From assembly GCA_030407315.1 (NCBI GenBank), contig JALQPE010000578.1:124001-188000 (forward strand): a stretch of DNA of 64,000 nucleotides, written 5' to 3'. Shown piece by piece: positions 30,274 through 39,519 of the stretch. The position numbers were made by a program, and so were the translations under genes. Numbering within the stretch: position 1 is the first letter of the stretch; each line of letters begins with the position of its first letter. The DNA comes from Asparagopsis taxiformis (Eukaryota; Rhodophyta; Florideophyceae; Bonnemaisoniales; Bonnemaisoniaceae). Below the pieces are notes generated by a model. It did no database searches, was not told the origin of the DNA, and saw only the letters and a program-made list of their open reading frames with translations.

Positions 30274-31142
30274 CTACTCGATTTCATCTTTCACTTCTTG
30301 TTCACCACCGCTCTCAGCCACCTCGGTGGGTGCTGGCGGCGTAGTTTCATTCATATTGATGTTGGTAGGGGTGAGTTCAGCCGGCGACGATGCGCCAGCT
30401 TCGAGTCGGATTCGCTTGGCCTCCCTCTCCTGCGACTGTTGATGGTTACCTTCCCACGCGGCTGAGCCGCACAAATTATGCGCAATTACAGCGCAGCGCT
30501 GCGCACACGACGCGACCTTTTCCAAATGGCGCACCGCAAAGTCGAGCGCCGAAGTCGCCTCTTCAAATTCGGCCTCTGTCGTCGCGGAAGCGACCTGTTT
30601 ATCCGCGGCCATGACGCGTTTATTCGCGGCCTCAAGCGCGGCCTCCAGCTTGGCGGGCTGCACTCTTGTGACGGGCAGATGCGGGGGCGGATGGTGACCA
30701 TTAGCGGCGACGGAGGGCGGCAATGCGGGCGCAACGTTACTGGCCACGCCGCCAAACAGCTCCGAGGCGTCCACGCCGAGCGCCGGTTGGATGGCCGCTT
30801 CTCCGCATGCAGACGCGCGACGCGGGCATGTTTTTCTGCAACGGGGCGGGGTGGAGCAGGGCACACAAGCGCGGGTTAGTGAGGACGGACGATGCGATAA
30901 TTGCAATGGCGCCAATGGATCAACTCAACGTACTGGTTGTGGCCGAGCTCGTGACAATGGCCGCACTTGTATTGCTTGCCGCGGCGCGAGGATCCGGGCG
31001 TCTTGGGCTTGGGCACCACTTCGGTGTGATGGGCGGCCTCCGCGAGGGTCGTCACCACAGCCTGCTCCTGTTGCGCCTGTTGCTGCGGGTCCACCTCGGC
31101 GGCCATGAGCGACACGGCTACGGCGGTCGGATCGGCAGTCAT
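30274..31142 (-). CDS. Single CCHC zinc-knuckle protein, two exons
   Basis: Exons 31142-30934 and 30835-30274 join across a 98-nt intron (GTACGT...TTGCAG) to give 256 residues. The splice restores a full C-x2-C-x4-H-x4-C knuckle: Cys60, Cys63, His68 (exon 1) and Cys73 (exon 2), in the context KCGHCHELGHNQKTC. The N-terminus is Ala/Gln/Glu-rich. The C-terminal half holds a coiled region (about 120-195, KLEAALEAANKRVMAADKQVASATTEAEFEEATSAL) and a basic KRIR patch. Such knuckles bind single-stranded nucleic acid or proteins. No named family recognised. RNA binding is inferred. Confidence 0.72.
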
Positions 31143-31158
31143 GTGTGAGCTATCGAGC

Positions 31159-31183
31159 CGGCCTGGGCCTGGCCTGGCCTAGC
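31159..31183. repeat. GGCCT-type tandem repeat upstream of the zinc-knuckle gene
   Basis: Reads GGCCTGGGCCTGGCCTGGCCT, the same unit as at 30055-30083, 17 bases upstream of the zinc-knuckle ATG on the other strand. Confidence 0.8.
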
Positions 31184-31688
31184 CGGTGCTAGCGGCAAAG
31201 TCGTGCGGCCGGCTGCGCTGGCGGCAATGATTGCGCCGGGCGGGGCGGAGCGGAGCTGACGCCTGCAGCTGTAGCGGCAAGCTCTAATAAGCAAAGAGAT
31301 TAGGTTGATAGAATATTTGGAATCCCGAAAAGCTGGGCGCGCTGGAAAAGTATTTCCCAAGCAAGCTTTGCTGCCAAAAGTTTACTTGGTCAACTGAAAA
31401 GTTTTGGGCGATTACGACCTCGCTGCACGACCTACTTGAAGGCGCCGACCTTTCAGCGCTTTTTTCGGATTTTCGTAAAGTGCGCGCACTTGCTGCAACT
31501 GTGCGACGGCGCGACCACAACTTTTGCTTACACGTGTTTACAGTTTCCAATAATTTTATTGAGCAAACTCGGTGCGTTGCTGCATAGCTGCATTTGTCAT
31601 ATCGTATCAACTTTGGAGTGCGCGGACATTTTGAATTGTAGGGGGCGGGCTGCACGGCCGGCATGAGGCAATTACAATTTCGGACGAT

Positions 31689-31714
31689 CAATTGCAGTTG
31701 CAATTGCAATTGCA
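31689..31714. repeat. CAATTG-rich repeat
   Basis: CAATTGCAGTTG followed by CAATTGCAATTGCA; three CAATTG palindromes, unusually A/T-rich for the region. Confidence 0.7.
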
Positions 31715-32204
31715 CACGTCTACAGTAGTCGCCACATTTGTAAGTGACTGTTAAGTTGCGTTTCCCGGTTGATAGAAGACAGATGTCCTGGACAGTAATT
31801 TAAATTGGGGCCAACGTGCAATGACAGCACGGAACGCTGTGCTGCTCGCTCGGTACGGCGGCAATGAGCGAGCGATGGGCGACTACTACTACCTACCCTA
31901 CCATTAATGATCATGTCGGGTTTACCTTGACATTGCGATGCTGAGCGCCTGCATCCAGTCAGTCTCGTTGAGACAACATGCGGTTAAATGCATTACATTT
32001 TGCAAGCGATATATGCACTTGTCTCATTCTATAATTTGCAACCAACATGCTTTGCCGATCCGTATCGCTGCAAGTCGAGCAAACTGACGAGATGAAATCA
32101 CTTTCCACGGTGTAGCCAACTACACAAATCACGATAGGGACGGAGTGTCCGCGCGAAACGACTCAACGCGAGCAAGCGAGTGAGGACAAATTAATTTCTG
32201 CAAC

Positions 32205-32262
32205 CGCTGCGCTGCGCAGCGCTGCGCAGAGCTGTGCAGCGGCGCGCCACGCCACGCCGCTC
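32205..32262. repeat. GCTGC/GCAGC degenerate repeat cluster
   Basis: Series of CGCTGCGCTGCGCAGCGCTGC words, partly palindromic, ending GCCACGCCACGCC. Similar clusters occur at 52280 and 55961. Confidence 0.65.
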
Positions 32263-32513
32263 TTCTCTGCATCACCACTCGCTCGACCACTGAGCGCGCC
32301 CCGTCGCGCGGCCGGCAAGTCGTCAAATATGAAAACGGCCCAACCAACGTGCAAAAAACGACACCAAACGTACAACCCATTTCTGCGCCAATCAGCGTGT
32401 GTCCAGATTACACCTCATACACCGCATCCGACCCCCTTGACGCACCGATGCGATGCCATAGATAAACAAACGCTATCTCGCATCGCATCGTCTCGTCGTC
32501 TCGCCACCGCCAC

Positions 32514-33039
32514 ATGGACGCGCTCTTCTTCGACCTATTCGCCGAGTGTGGCTTCGGCACGCCCCAGCTTCCTCCCCCAGCCGCCCAGCCCTCGCGCACT
32601 GTGCTGCGCGATTTTCTCGACGCACTCACCGCCCGTCTCAAGGCCTGCCTTCCACGCCGAATGGAGGAGCCGACCGGCCCCGTCGGACTCCTCCTCGATA
32701 TGATGCTCGGGCTCTTTGTGCCCCGCGGTGCTTGTCGTTCCGCCATTGATCAACTCCCCGTGCAGCTCGTCGGTGATCCCTGCCCGCATCACATCGCTAT
32801 GCCAGTGCACAAGGGCGATAAATGCGCCATTTGTCTCGCTCCGTACGAATGCGACGATGTGGTCCGACATCTTGCCTGTACGCACGCCTTCCACACAGAG
32901 GTACGTTTCAGTTCTGCTTCGCTTCCAGCCCGCTTGCCCATCCTTGTGCTGACCCCGCTTCGTGTTCCCCATCCAGTGCGTCGACGTCTGGCTGGAGAGA
33001 AAGTCTCTGTGTCCAATATGTAAGACTGACATTTGTTAG
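32514..33039 (+). CDS. Small RING-H2 E3 ubiquitin ligase-like protein, two exons
   Basis: Exons 32514-32900 and 32977-33039 flank a 76-nt intron (GTACGT...CATCCAG) and give 149 residues. The intron interrupts the RING; splicing completes it. The ligands are Cys104, Cys107, Cys122, His124, His127 (exon 1) and Cys130, Cys141, Cys144 (exon 2), a C3H2C3 RING-H2. Reading through instead would destroy the last three ligands. The N-terminal 100 residues include a proline-rich spot and helical sequence but no other domain. E3 ligase activity is expected from the RING family; the substrate is unknown. Confidence 0.85.
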
Positions 33040-33104
33040 CGAGCGCAAGCACAGGTTGTCAAATAGCTCTAGTTCAATACTTCACATCTGCTGTACATAT
33101 TCTT

Positions 33105-35786
33105 TTAAATTTCATAATCCAATCCAAGTCGGAACGCGACTCGAAACTCCTCGCTACTAATCCGCGCATACATTCGGTCCTGTGCAACTTCCTTCGTGCC
33201 GGAAAGCACAAACTCCTGCCGCTCCGGAAGCAATGCACTACCCCATCCCGTTCCCAATCCCGTCATACGGATCAACAGCGCACGATCCCGTTCGTCGCAA
33301 ACGTCGACCGCCTCGCCGTTCGCAAGCCCGTCGACAACGACACCAATGCTGTTTGTTGGTGGCAGTTTCATCAACATGGACGTCGCTAATAGCGCACTGT
33401 GTTCCGCGATTGCAACACTGTCTAAACTTGCAGCCACTCGCCCCATTTCCAACGCACCAGCTTCGTTCAACCCCAATGCACTGCTTTCATCGCCAATTGC
33501 CTGTCGTGCGCGCTCGATTCTCTGTCGCACTATTGGCAGCTGCGGCGGTCGTGTGAATGCCCGTTGTAGCAGCTGTGTCGCACTGCTCCCGAGTATGACA
33601 GCTAGGTGCAATAGTACCTGAGTCATTGGCATCGCACGCAGATCTGCAAGTGCTTTACGCCCGTTTTCAGACGCGTGAAATAGCGGAACTTGTTTCGATG
33701 CTCTGACTTTCTCCGCATTCTTCCACAGTTCTTCCCAGATATTTCCGCTACGGCCCATTCTTGCACTCAGCCTTCCACGTCGTCTAGTACTGTCCGCCTC
33801 ATCCTGATTTCCGCTCTTTCCGTTAGCTTTCGCTGTTGTATTTTCGTCTCCACCTTCCACAACACTTTCCTCTGTTACCTCTTCTTCCGTCCAGTCCGTC
33901 GGCGAAAACCATCGCACAAAATCCGCTAGGCAAGCCTTTGGATTTGCAGCCTTGAATGCCATCATATCACTTTTCAGTGTTAGACATTGTCTCTTCGCCT
34001 CTGCCTCATCACTCCTATCCCTTCCCTCTGCGCGCTGCACTATTCGCTTCAGCTCCTCTTCCACCATGTCTCTAGTCGTGAGTGGGTGCGGCTGAACGAA
34101 CGGTTCCCACACTCTCCTGTCATCCCCGTCCTCAATACCTCCATCCCCTATCAATTCTACACCTTCCAGTACCTTTTTTCTTCCTAGATTATTTTCCGCG
34201 GCTCCCTTGATCCCGGCCGGAACGCCCGTCACTTCACGCCGCCGTCGCTCTACACAGCAGTTGAGCATCTGCAACTTTTGCGTCATAAGATTCTCGTTAT
34301 GGTCAGGACCCCGTTCAGCACTAAACGGGACACCGCATATGATCCATTGTTGTTCCCAATGTACCTCAACACCATCCAAAAACAAAATCCAAAGCTTTTG
34401 CGCGGCTGCAATATTCTCCGAAGCCGCTACCAACCGGGAGACGCGTTCCAAAACAGTCATCTCCGCTGCATTAGGTCCGAGAGCCTCCACGACATCAACC
34501 ATTATTCCCTTGCCAAGATCCATTTCGAACAATGCCGCCACAGCTGATGTGAGGAATTCCTCGTCAATCTTATCGTCTTTCAACGCTTCCGCCGCGACAT
34601 AACTGTTGACCTGCGTCAAAAATTGCTCGAGAGCAGATGGTGCTGGAGGTCGTGCTACACGCGGTGAAGTGGTTTCATCTGTGGGGAAATGGGATGTGCG
34701 GGGACTTGTACGATGACTATCGATTGCCTCTCTGTACATTCGCAGGTCGATAACGGCAACTGGCGCTGCTGGAAGTTCATTGCCAACCTGCAAAGATGCC
34801 GCTTGTGCCATTCGCAAATTAGCCCGAGCGGGTGCGGTGAGAGGCGTGCGATATGATGGAATTTGTGAGTTGGCTATGCTCTTCAACAACTCTCCCGACG
34901 GAGAAAGGCGTATTCGCGTCGCGGTCTCGGCCGGCATTGCGGCAAGCTTCCTGTTTTGCTGCAAGTCGGATGCTGAAAATTGGTCCCAGAGTGCGGTGAC
35001 GCGAATTTTACGCACAGGATCGGCGTCGTTTAGGGTGACCATTTGGACGGCTGAAAGGCGTCTGTCGGCGACAAATGTACCTGGAACAGGCGTGACGCGA
35101 AATGAAAAGTCATCCCATTCATATGTAAACTTGGCAGTAATGAGCACATCAGTGTCTATGGAAGAAGAAAGCGGCCTCGCAGCTGCGCGCTTGTTCTGAA
35201 GCAGTTCAACCAAACTTGAGAGCGAATTATCATTGGCCGGATTACTGGAATAGTCGCAAGTGAATCGCAAATGATTAGGAAGAACTTGGCGACCGACGAA
35301 TCGCAGGGAACTCGGACGACCGACGGGAATAATTATAGGTAGCGAGCAGGCACATCCGGATGCTGCAACAGCCATTGCAGATAGCAGTACAGCGGCATCG
35401 GATGCATCATCGGCCACGATGCCATCCGGGGTATCGGCCATGAGCATAACAGACTTGTTCACACCGAGGAGTCTTTCAAGCGGATGGGAATCAAGCGAGT
35501 CGTTGCTCGGAGCTGAACGGAGTTCGAGCCAGAAGGTTCTGTCGCCCATGGAGAGGAGAGCGCGTGCAATGGGCGTGGGGTCGATGATACACGACTCTGC
35601 CAATGCATCTTGATGGGCATGAGGAGTGGATTGGGGTTGATGCGATGGCTGCTGGCCGTTTTGGAGACCCCATTTGCGGAGTTGGAGTTCAATGTCCAGA
35701 GCGAGTCGCTCCCACGGTGTTACGCATGTGAAATCAATGAGCTCCTCAGCGTCCGTTGAGGGGAGTATGTCTCCATCACGCACCAT
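33105..35786 (-). CDS. RAB3GAP1: Rab3GAP catalytic subunit (RAB3GAP1 homologue)
   Basis: 893 residues, intronless. The signature catalytic domain is in the second half: MVEEELKRI, LTLKSDMMAFKAANPKACLADFVRWFSPTDWTEEE, then RLSARMGRSGNIWEELWKNAEKV and ALADL. The N-terminus also fits (ELIDFTCVTPWERLALDIELQLRKWGL). With RAB3GAP2 the animal complex is a GAP for Rab3 and a GEF for Rab18, acting in membrane traffic, lipid droplets and autophagy. The substrate in an alga is inferred to be Rab18-like. It ends 65 bases from the RING gene (tail to tail). Confidence 0.87.
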   Translation of the reverse strand: MVRDGDILPSTDAEELIDFTCVTPWERLALDIELQLRKWGLQNGQQPSHQPQSTPHAHQDALAESCIIDPTPIARALLSMGDRTFWLELRSAPSNDSLDSHPLERLLGVNKSVMLMADTPDGIVADDASDAAVLLSAMAVAASGCACSLPIIIPVGRPSSLRFVGRQVLPNHLRFTCDYSSNPANDNSLSSLVELLQNKRAAARPLSSSIDTDVLITAKFTYEWDDFSFRVTPVPGTFVADRRLSAVQMVTLNDADPVRKIRVTALWDQFSASDLQQNRKLAAMPAETATRIRLSPSGELLKSIANSQIPSYRTPLTAPARANLRMAQAASLQVGNELPAAPVAVIDLRMYREAIDSHRTSPRTSHFPTDETTSPRVARPPAPSALEQFLTQVNSYVAAEALKDDKIDEEFLTSAVAALFEMDLGKGIMVDVVEALGPNAAEMTVLERVSRLVAASENIAAAQKLWILFLDGVEVHWEQQWIICGVPFSAERGPDHNENLMTQKLQMLNCCVERRRREVTGVPAGIKGAAENNLGRKKVLEGVELIGDGGIEDGDDRRVWEPFVQPHPLTTRDMVEEELKRIVQRAEGRDRSDEAEAKRQCLTLKSDMMAFKAANPKACLADFVRWFSPTDWTEEEVTEESVVEGGDENTTAKANGKSGNQDEADSTRRRGRLSARMGRSGNIWEELWKNAEKVRASKQVPLFHASENGRKALADLRAMPMTQVLLHLAVILGSSATQLLQRAFTRPPQLPIVRQRIERARQAIGDESSALGLNEAGALEMGRVAASLDSVAIAEHSALLATSMLMKLPPTNSIGVVVDGLANGEAVDVCDERDRALLIRMTGLGTGWGSALLPERQEFVLSGTKEVAQDRMYARISSEEFRVAFRLGLDYEI

Positions 35787-36331
35787 GTTCTGCCGATGGG
35801 GGCGAATGCAGCCGACAAATTGATGTGAAAGGGGTTGGTTGCGGTCGACGTCGGGTCGGGTTGGCGTCGCATTGAATGTGCAAAGACGGCATATAATGGT
35901 TGGTCGATAGTGCGGCTGGGGTTAGTGGGAAAGTGGGGGGAGATGGTTCAAAATGTTGCGCGAGAGGATGACATGGTGGGTGAAGGGAATGGTCGGGTGG
36001 AGGTTGGTTTCGGTTGCGACAGGTCATGTCGTAATGAAAAGTAGACTTGTGACGGCAGTTGATGAGTCGCTTGCGCAAAATGGAATGATTTGTGAAAATT
36101 ATGGCTCCTGTTTTTCATTTACTTTTCATGTTTCCTACCCGTACATCCAGTCGTTTGCATTGCTGGCTTCAGAGATTGAGTTTGGTGCAAACTAGCTCTC
36201 TGATGGAAAAGGTTAAACAACACAGTTCGTTAAGGAGCCAAGATTGATCTGAGACATTCAAGTTTCACTCAGTTACCCAGTAGGTAAACAGTATCAGTCA
36301 AAGTAAGCTATCCATACAATCCAACCGTATA
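35787..36331 (-). other. Spacer between Rab3GAP1 and the VOC gene
   Basis: Rab3GAP1 promoter and VOC 3' flank. Nothing specific seen. Confidence 0.35.
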
Positions 36332-36730
36332 TCATGCGTTGCGATACGCAAACTCAACACGCACACCACATGGTTCATAGCACATGAAATGTGTCATGGG
36401 CATACCAGGAATCTGTTGTGGAGGGAATTCGATAACCACACCATCTATTGCGGAGACAATTTCAAACGCCTTGTTCAATGCCTCCATAGAAGGCGAACTG
36501 ACAGCTAGATGATGCAGTCCGACATTTTCATGACGATTGAACGGAACCGGCGAATTGACCTTTGTTTGCCAAATAGTGAGCATGATCGAACCATCAGTCA
36601 GGAAGACTGAGGGATAGGATTCCACGCCGCCGATCTTTTTGAAGCCGATGGCTTCGAAGAACGGCACTGTCTTCTCGAGCTGCGGCACGGCGAGTCCGAC
36701 ATGGCTGAGACCTGATGTGATCGGTTCCAT
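36332..36730 (-). CDS. VOC (glyoxalase/bleomycin-resistance fold) protein
   Basis: 132 residues covering one complete pair of beta-alpha-beta-beta-beta modules: LSHVGLAVPQLEKTVPFFEAIGFKK at the start, then VGLHHLAVSSPSMEALNKAFEI and ending THFMCYEPCGVRVEF. The metal-ligand pattern His (SHVGL), His (LHHLAV) and a C-terminal Glu (RVEF) is present. Superfamily members include glyoxalase I, methylmalonyl-CoA epimerase and dioxygenases; the reaction here cannot be told. No targeting leader, so cytosolic. The start follows a TATA box. Confidence 0.8.
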   Translation of the reverse strand: MEPITSGLSHVGLAVPQLEKTVPFFEAIGFKKIGGVESYPSVFLTDGSIMLTIWQTKVNSPVPFNRHENVGLHHLAVSSPSMEALNKAFEIVSAIDGVVIEFPPQQIPGMPMTHFMCYEPCGVRVEFAYRNA

Positions 36731-37931
36731 TTTTGGTTGTTGTGAATAGATATGGATGGATGGGAAGGCGTGCTAGAGCAACATGGCGGTCGTCTGTGTT
36801 TATATATCAAATTGGGGACAGATGTAGAAAATAGACTATCATCACAGCTCAGGTATGCAAGGGGAACGCGTATAAATTAAACCAAAAAATGCGTCACCTC
36901 AGCTTCGAGACATCCCCTAGTTGAATGATGAGAACCAACGTTGCAAATATTAACATAGAAGTTTCGGGCTGTTGCGCACACTTTGTAATTCTTCATTTCG
37001 TCCTGTCGGATCGCTTTCTCATCTTTCATTGCAGACCGTGTGCCGCTGCACTCTCAGTTTCTCCAGTATCTCAACAGTAGCCAATTCGCTTGCGCCATGC
37101 ACCCAGGAAACATTGTGCATCGTCGATGCAAGCCGAGGATTGATTGCTATAAAAAAACAAACTCTGGATAATTCATTTTTGTCCAATTGATTTCTCAGAA
37201 ACGCACAATATCCAACGACAACTCTAGCCCTGCTTGTAAGCCTTGAAATTCACGTCTGCATATTTCTGAGCTGACCTTGCATCAAGACTGTCTGTATGCC
37301 TGTATGATATCAATTGCTGCCATTTCTTCGAAGACAATACCGTCTACACGTTTCCACGTGTATCATCAATTTTGCTGTGCGCAACACTATTTGTCCAGCG
37401 CAGCTAGGTCATTCACAACCTGTGCTCGATATAGCGCGTTGTCATTTCGATGGGAGTACTGTGCCGAAATTATGCCTACCTGTCCAGATGTCTGCAGATC
37501 ACGAGTTGCCAGCCACACATTACCTAATATCTGTCCTCATATCTGTGTGTTCTATCGTCGTGCGCCGCACTTTCAGAATACGCAGTAATACAGTCACCAT
37601 CCTTTCATCGTGTTGCCTTTCCATTACACCAGGTCACGTCCAACGCCACACCCACCGTGCCCACTCGGCACGCCCTGAAGCCAAGTATCATGACGCATTT
37701 CTACACAATTGTGCGCCCGCGATGCAAGCCAGTCCTATCACGAAATGAAACACGCCAAATCAAACGTCCGCAGAATATCAACAACCGAGACGCAAAAACT
37801 CAACAAATAAACTTCCACTTTCAATGCAGTAGACAATACGAGATGATCTTTACTCAGTAGATTCAAGCATTTCACAATTCGCACATTTATCGCTACAACC
37901 AGCAAGAAAAGTAGACACGTACAAACACAAA
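36731..37931 (-). other. 1.2-kb spacer between the VOC gene and the DnaJ zinc-finger gene
   Basis: VOC promoter, then a stretch with overlapping small open frames that lack homology, codon pattern or shared splice sites, then the 3' flank of the next gene. I see no gene. Confidence 0.35.
36799..36808 (-). promoter_or_regulatory. TATA box of the VOC gene
   Basis: Minus-strand TGATATATAA lies about 70 bases before the VOC start codon. This is a plausible distance for a short 5' leader. Confidence 0.45.
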
Positions 37932-38511
37932 TTATTCGTTGAAAAGTGCATCCAGTCCCTTGGTCCACCAGTTTCCTTCCTGCTCCACAAACCAACCAAC
38001 AAACAAACACAACAATCTCGTCAGCATTACACAAACTCCACGGCTCAAACGCATCACAATGCGCCCAACGTACCACCTCAATCTGTTTCCCGGTACCAAA
38101 GCAAGCGGAACAGGTGATCTCAACTTCTCCACCGCACGCAGGGCACGGTTCAATAGTGCCATCGGCCTTCATAAACGTGGTGCCATTGCAAAAACTGCAC
38201 GTCATCACACCGGTTCCATTGCATGAGTCGCAAATACCCGCTCCCTCCTCGATGGGGCGCAGACTCTTCGGGCGTAGATCCCAGTCGGGACGCGATCCCG
38301 GACCCCGTTTTCCAAAATCGGGCAGGAAAATGTTCGCCCACGAAGCCTGCGACTTGAGCTTCGTTTGAGGCACCAGCTTTTGTGCCGTGCTTCCAGTGCC
38401 TTTTTCGGCCTCCCTTTCGCCCCCCGGTCCTGCTTGCATGCAGATGGACGCATGACCACGACGCGTTTTCGACGGCAGCGCCGCTCCGTTGACAAATGCT
38501 GTTGTCTTCAT
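37932..38511 (-). CDS. Plastid DnaJ-type zinc-finger protein (BSD2-like), two exons
   Basis: Exons 38511-38074 and 37979-37932 join over a 94-nt intron (GTACGT...GAGCAG) to give 161 residues. The leader MKTTAFVNGAALPSKTRRGHASICMQA is a transit peptide with the AFV motif of red-lineage plastid targeting. Four CxxC pairs form a DnaJ-like zinc domain: Cys94/97, 105/108, 123/126 and 134/137, in CxxCxGxG context. The spliced tail ends GNWWTKGLDALFNE. There is no J domain. Plant relatives (BSD2, PSA2, LQY1) are chaperones or thiol oxidoreductases for Rubisco or photosystem assembly; the exact role is inferred. Reading into the intron would give an unrelated hydrophobic tail. Confidence 0.85.
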
Positions 38512-38777
38512 GGTGACTTGGTGATCAGCTCGTTAGTGTTGCAGCAAACTTCTCGTCGATCTCCCATTGACACAGATAACGTCTGTGTGGATCTGAGGAG
38601 ATGGTAATCAAAGTGTGATATTGGTTATTTGTTCATAAAAAAATTAGAGATTTGCTTCCCGTACAGACCACACGCGACTTAATCACTTGTTTTTAAGACT
38701 TTTTCGGAAAAGGTTTCAAACTGTGAAAAGATAAAAACATTGAATAATCATTTCATTCGTCGACATGGACGTGTTCA

Positions 38778-38851
38778 GCTCTTGTAGCTCAGTTGGTTAG
38801 AGCGCCAGCCTAACATGCTGGAGGTCTGGAGTTCGACCCTCCACAAGAGTA
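38778..38851 (+). tRNA. tRNA-Val (AAC)
   Basis: A 74-base cloverleaf: acceptor GCTCTTG pairs with CAAGAGT (one G-T at the end), T8-A9, D arm GCTC/GAGC, anticodon stem CCAGC/GCTGG with loop CTAACAT (anticodon AAC), T arm TGGAG-TTCGACC-CTCCA. No intron. A T5 run four to nine bases later fits a Pol III terminator. CCA is not encoded. Confidence 0.95.
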
Positions 38852-38960
38852 CATCTTTTTGTTTTTCTCGTCTACGGCAACGGAATTAAAAACTTCAATG
38901 CCACTGCCGATAATTAAAGTTTTTAATTCCGTTGCCGTAGACGAGAAAAACAAAAGGACG

Positions 38961-39034
38961 TACTCTTGTGGAGGGTCGAACTCCAGACCTCCAGCATGTT
39001 AGGCTGGCGCTCTAACCAACTGAGCTACAAGAGC
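38961..39034 (-). tRNA. tRNA-Val (AAC), inverted identical copy
   Basis: Sequence identical to the plus-strand copy at 38778-38851, oriented tail to tail with it. Followed on its own strand by T4 and T5 runs. Confidence 0.95.
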
Positions 39035-39035
39035 T

Positions 39036-39519
39036 CTTATTGGTGAACGCTCACCTCTGCAGGTTTATATATTTTTCACTTTTGAAGAAAAAGCCAATAC
39101 GAAGTTTTTTCAGTTTCTATGTGATTCATTTAAGAGACAGGCTGGAAACAGTTTGTCCAGATTAGAAGAAACCTGATGGAAGAAGGATATCATCTACAGG
39201 TGATGGCAGCTAGAAAAAGCGCCACTGTGGCGCATCTGACAAGGTTGCGATTCCGCACAAGTCGAGAAATTTCCGAGGGCACGTGTCGGTCACAAGCTTG
39301 GGTATATGATAGGCATTAATTTGTAAGCGAGACACTGCGAATTGCAGCAGGTAACGGAAAGCCCGAGGCAAATCTTACAATTTTGCTCCCCAAGTTATCT
39401 ACTGTGTGGCTTTTCTTTCAGGTCCAATCAGCGCATCTTCGTCACCTGATATCGGGGACCCACATACTTTCATTTTCCAACAGCTTGCAAACCTCTCCAC
39501 TTCGCATCGCTCAACGATA
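39036..39519 (+). other. Upstream region of the LONRF gene
   Basis: Contains TTTATATATTTTTC near 39064-39077, a TATA-like element about 450 bases before the ATG. The frame is open from a GTG at 39406 but shows no conserved residues before the ATG. Confidence 0.35.

Larger units (their letters stand above)
31143..32513. other. 1.4-kb divergent intergenic region
   Basis: Promoters of the zinc-knuckle gene (minus) and the RING gene (plus). Mixed composition, with repeats at 31159, 31689 and 32205. Overlapping short open frames on both strands have no homology. No RNA gene that I can identify. Confidence 0.35.
38777..39035. repeat. Near-perfect palindrome with 119-bp arms, each holding a tRNA-Val gene
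   Basis: Arms at 38777-38895 and 38917-39035 are inverted copies with two mismatches (in the spot after the tRNA), around a 21-bp spacer (38896-38916). Each arm holds a complete tRNA gene plus about 40 bp of 3' flank. Homology stops sharply at 5 bases or fewer outside the tRNA 5' ends. Together they could form a large cruciform. Confidence 0.95.

Noticed and set aside
32901..33023. C-terminal extension of the RING protein by read-through
   Set aside because: It would lose the last three zinc ligands. Splicing restores them.
37738..38073. Long hydrophobic C-terminal tail of the DnaJ zinc-finger protein
   Set aside because: This is intron and 3' flank read in frame. The spliced tail GNWWTKGLDALFNE is more plausible.
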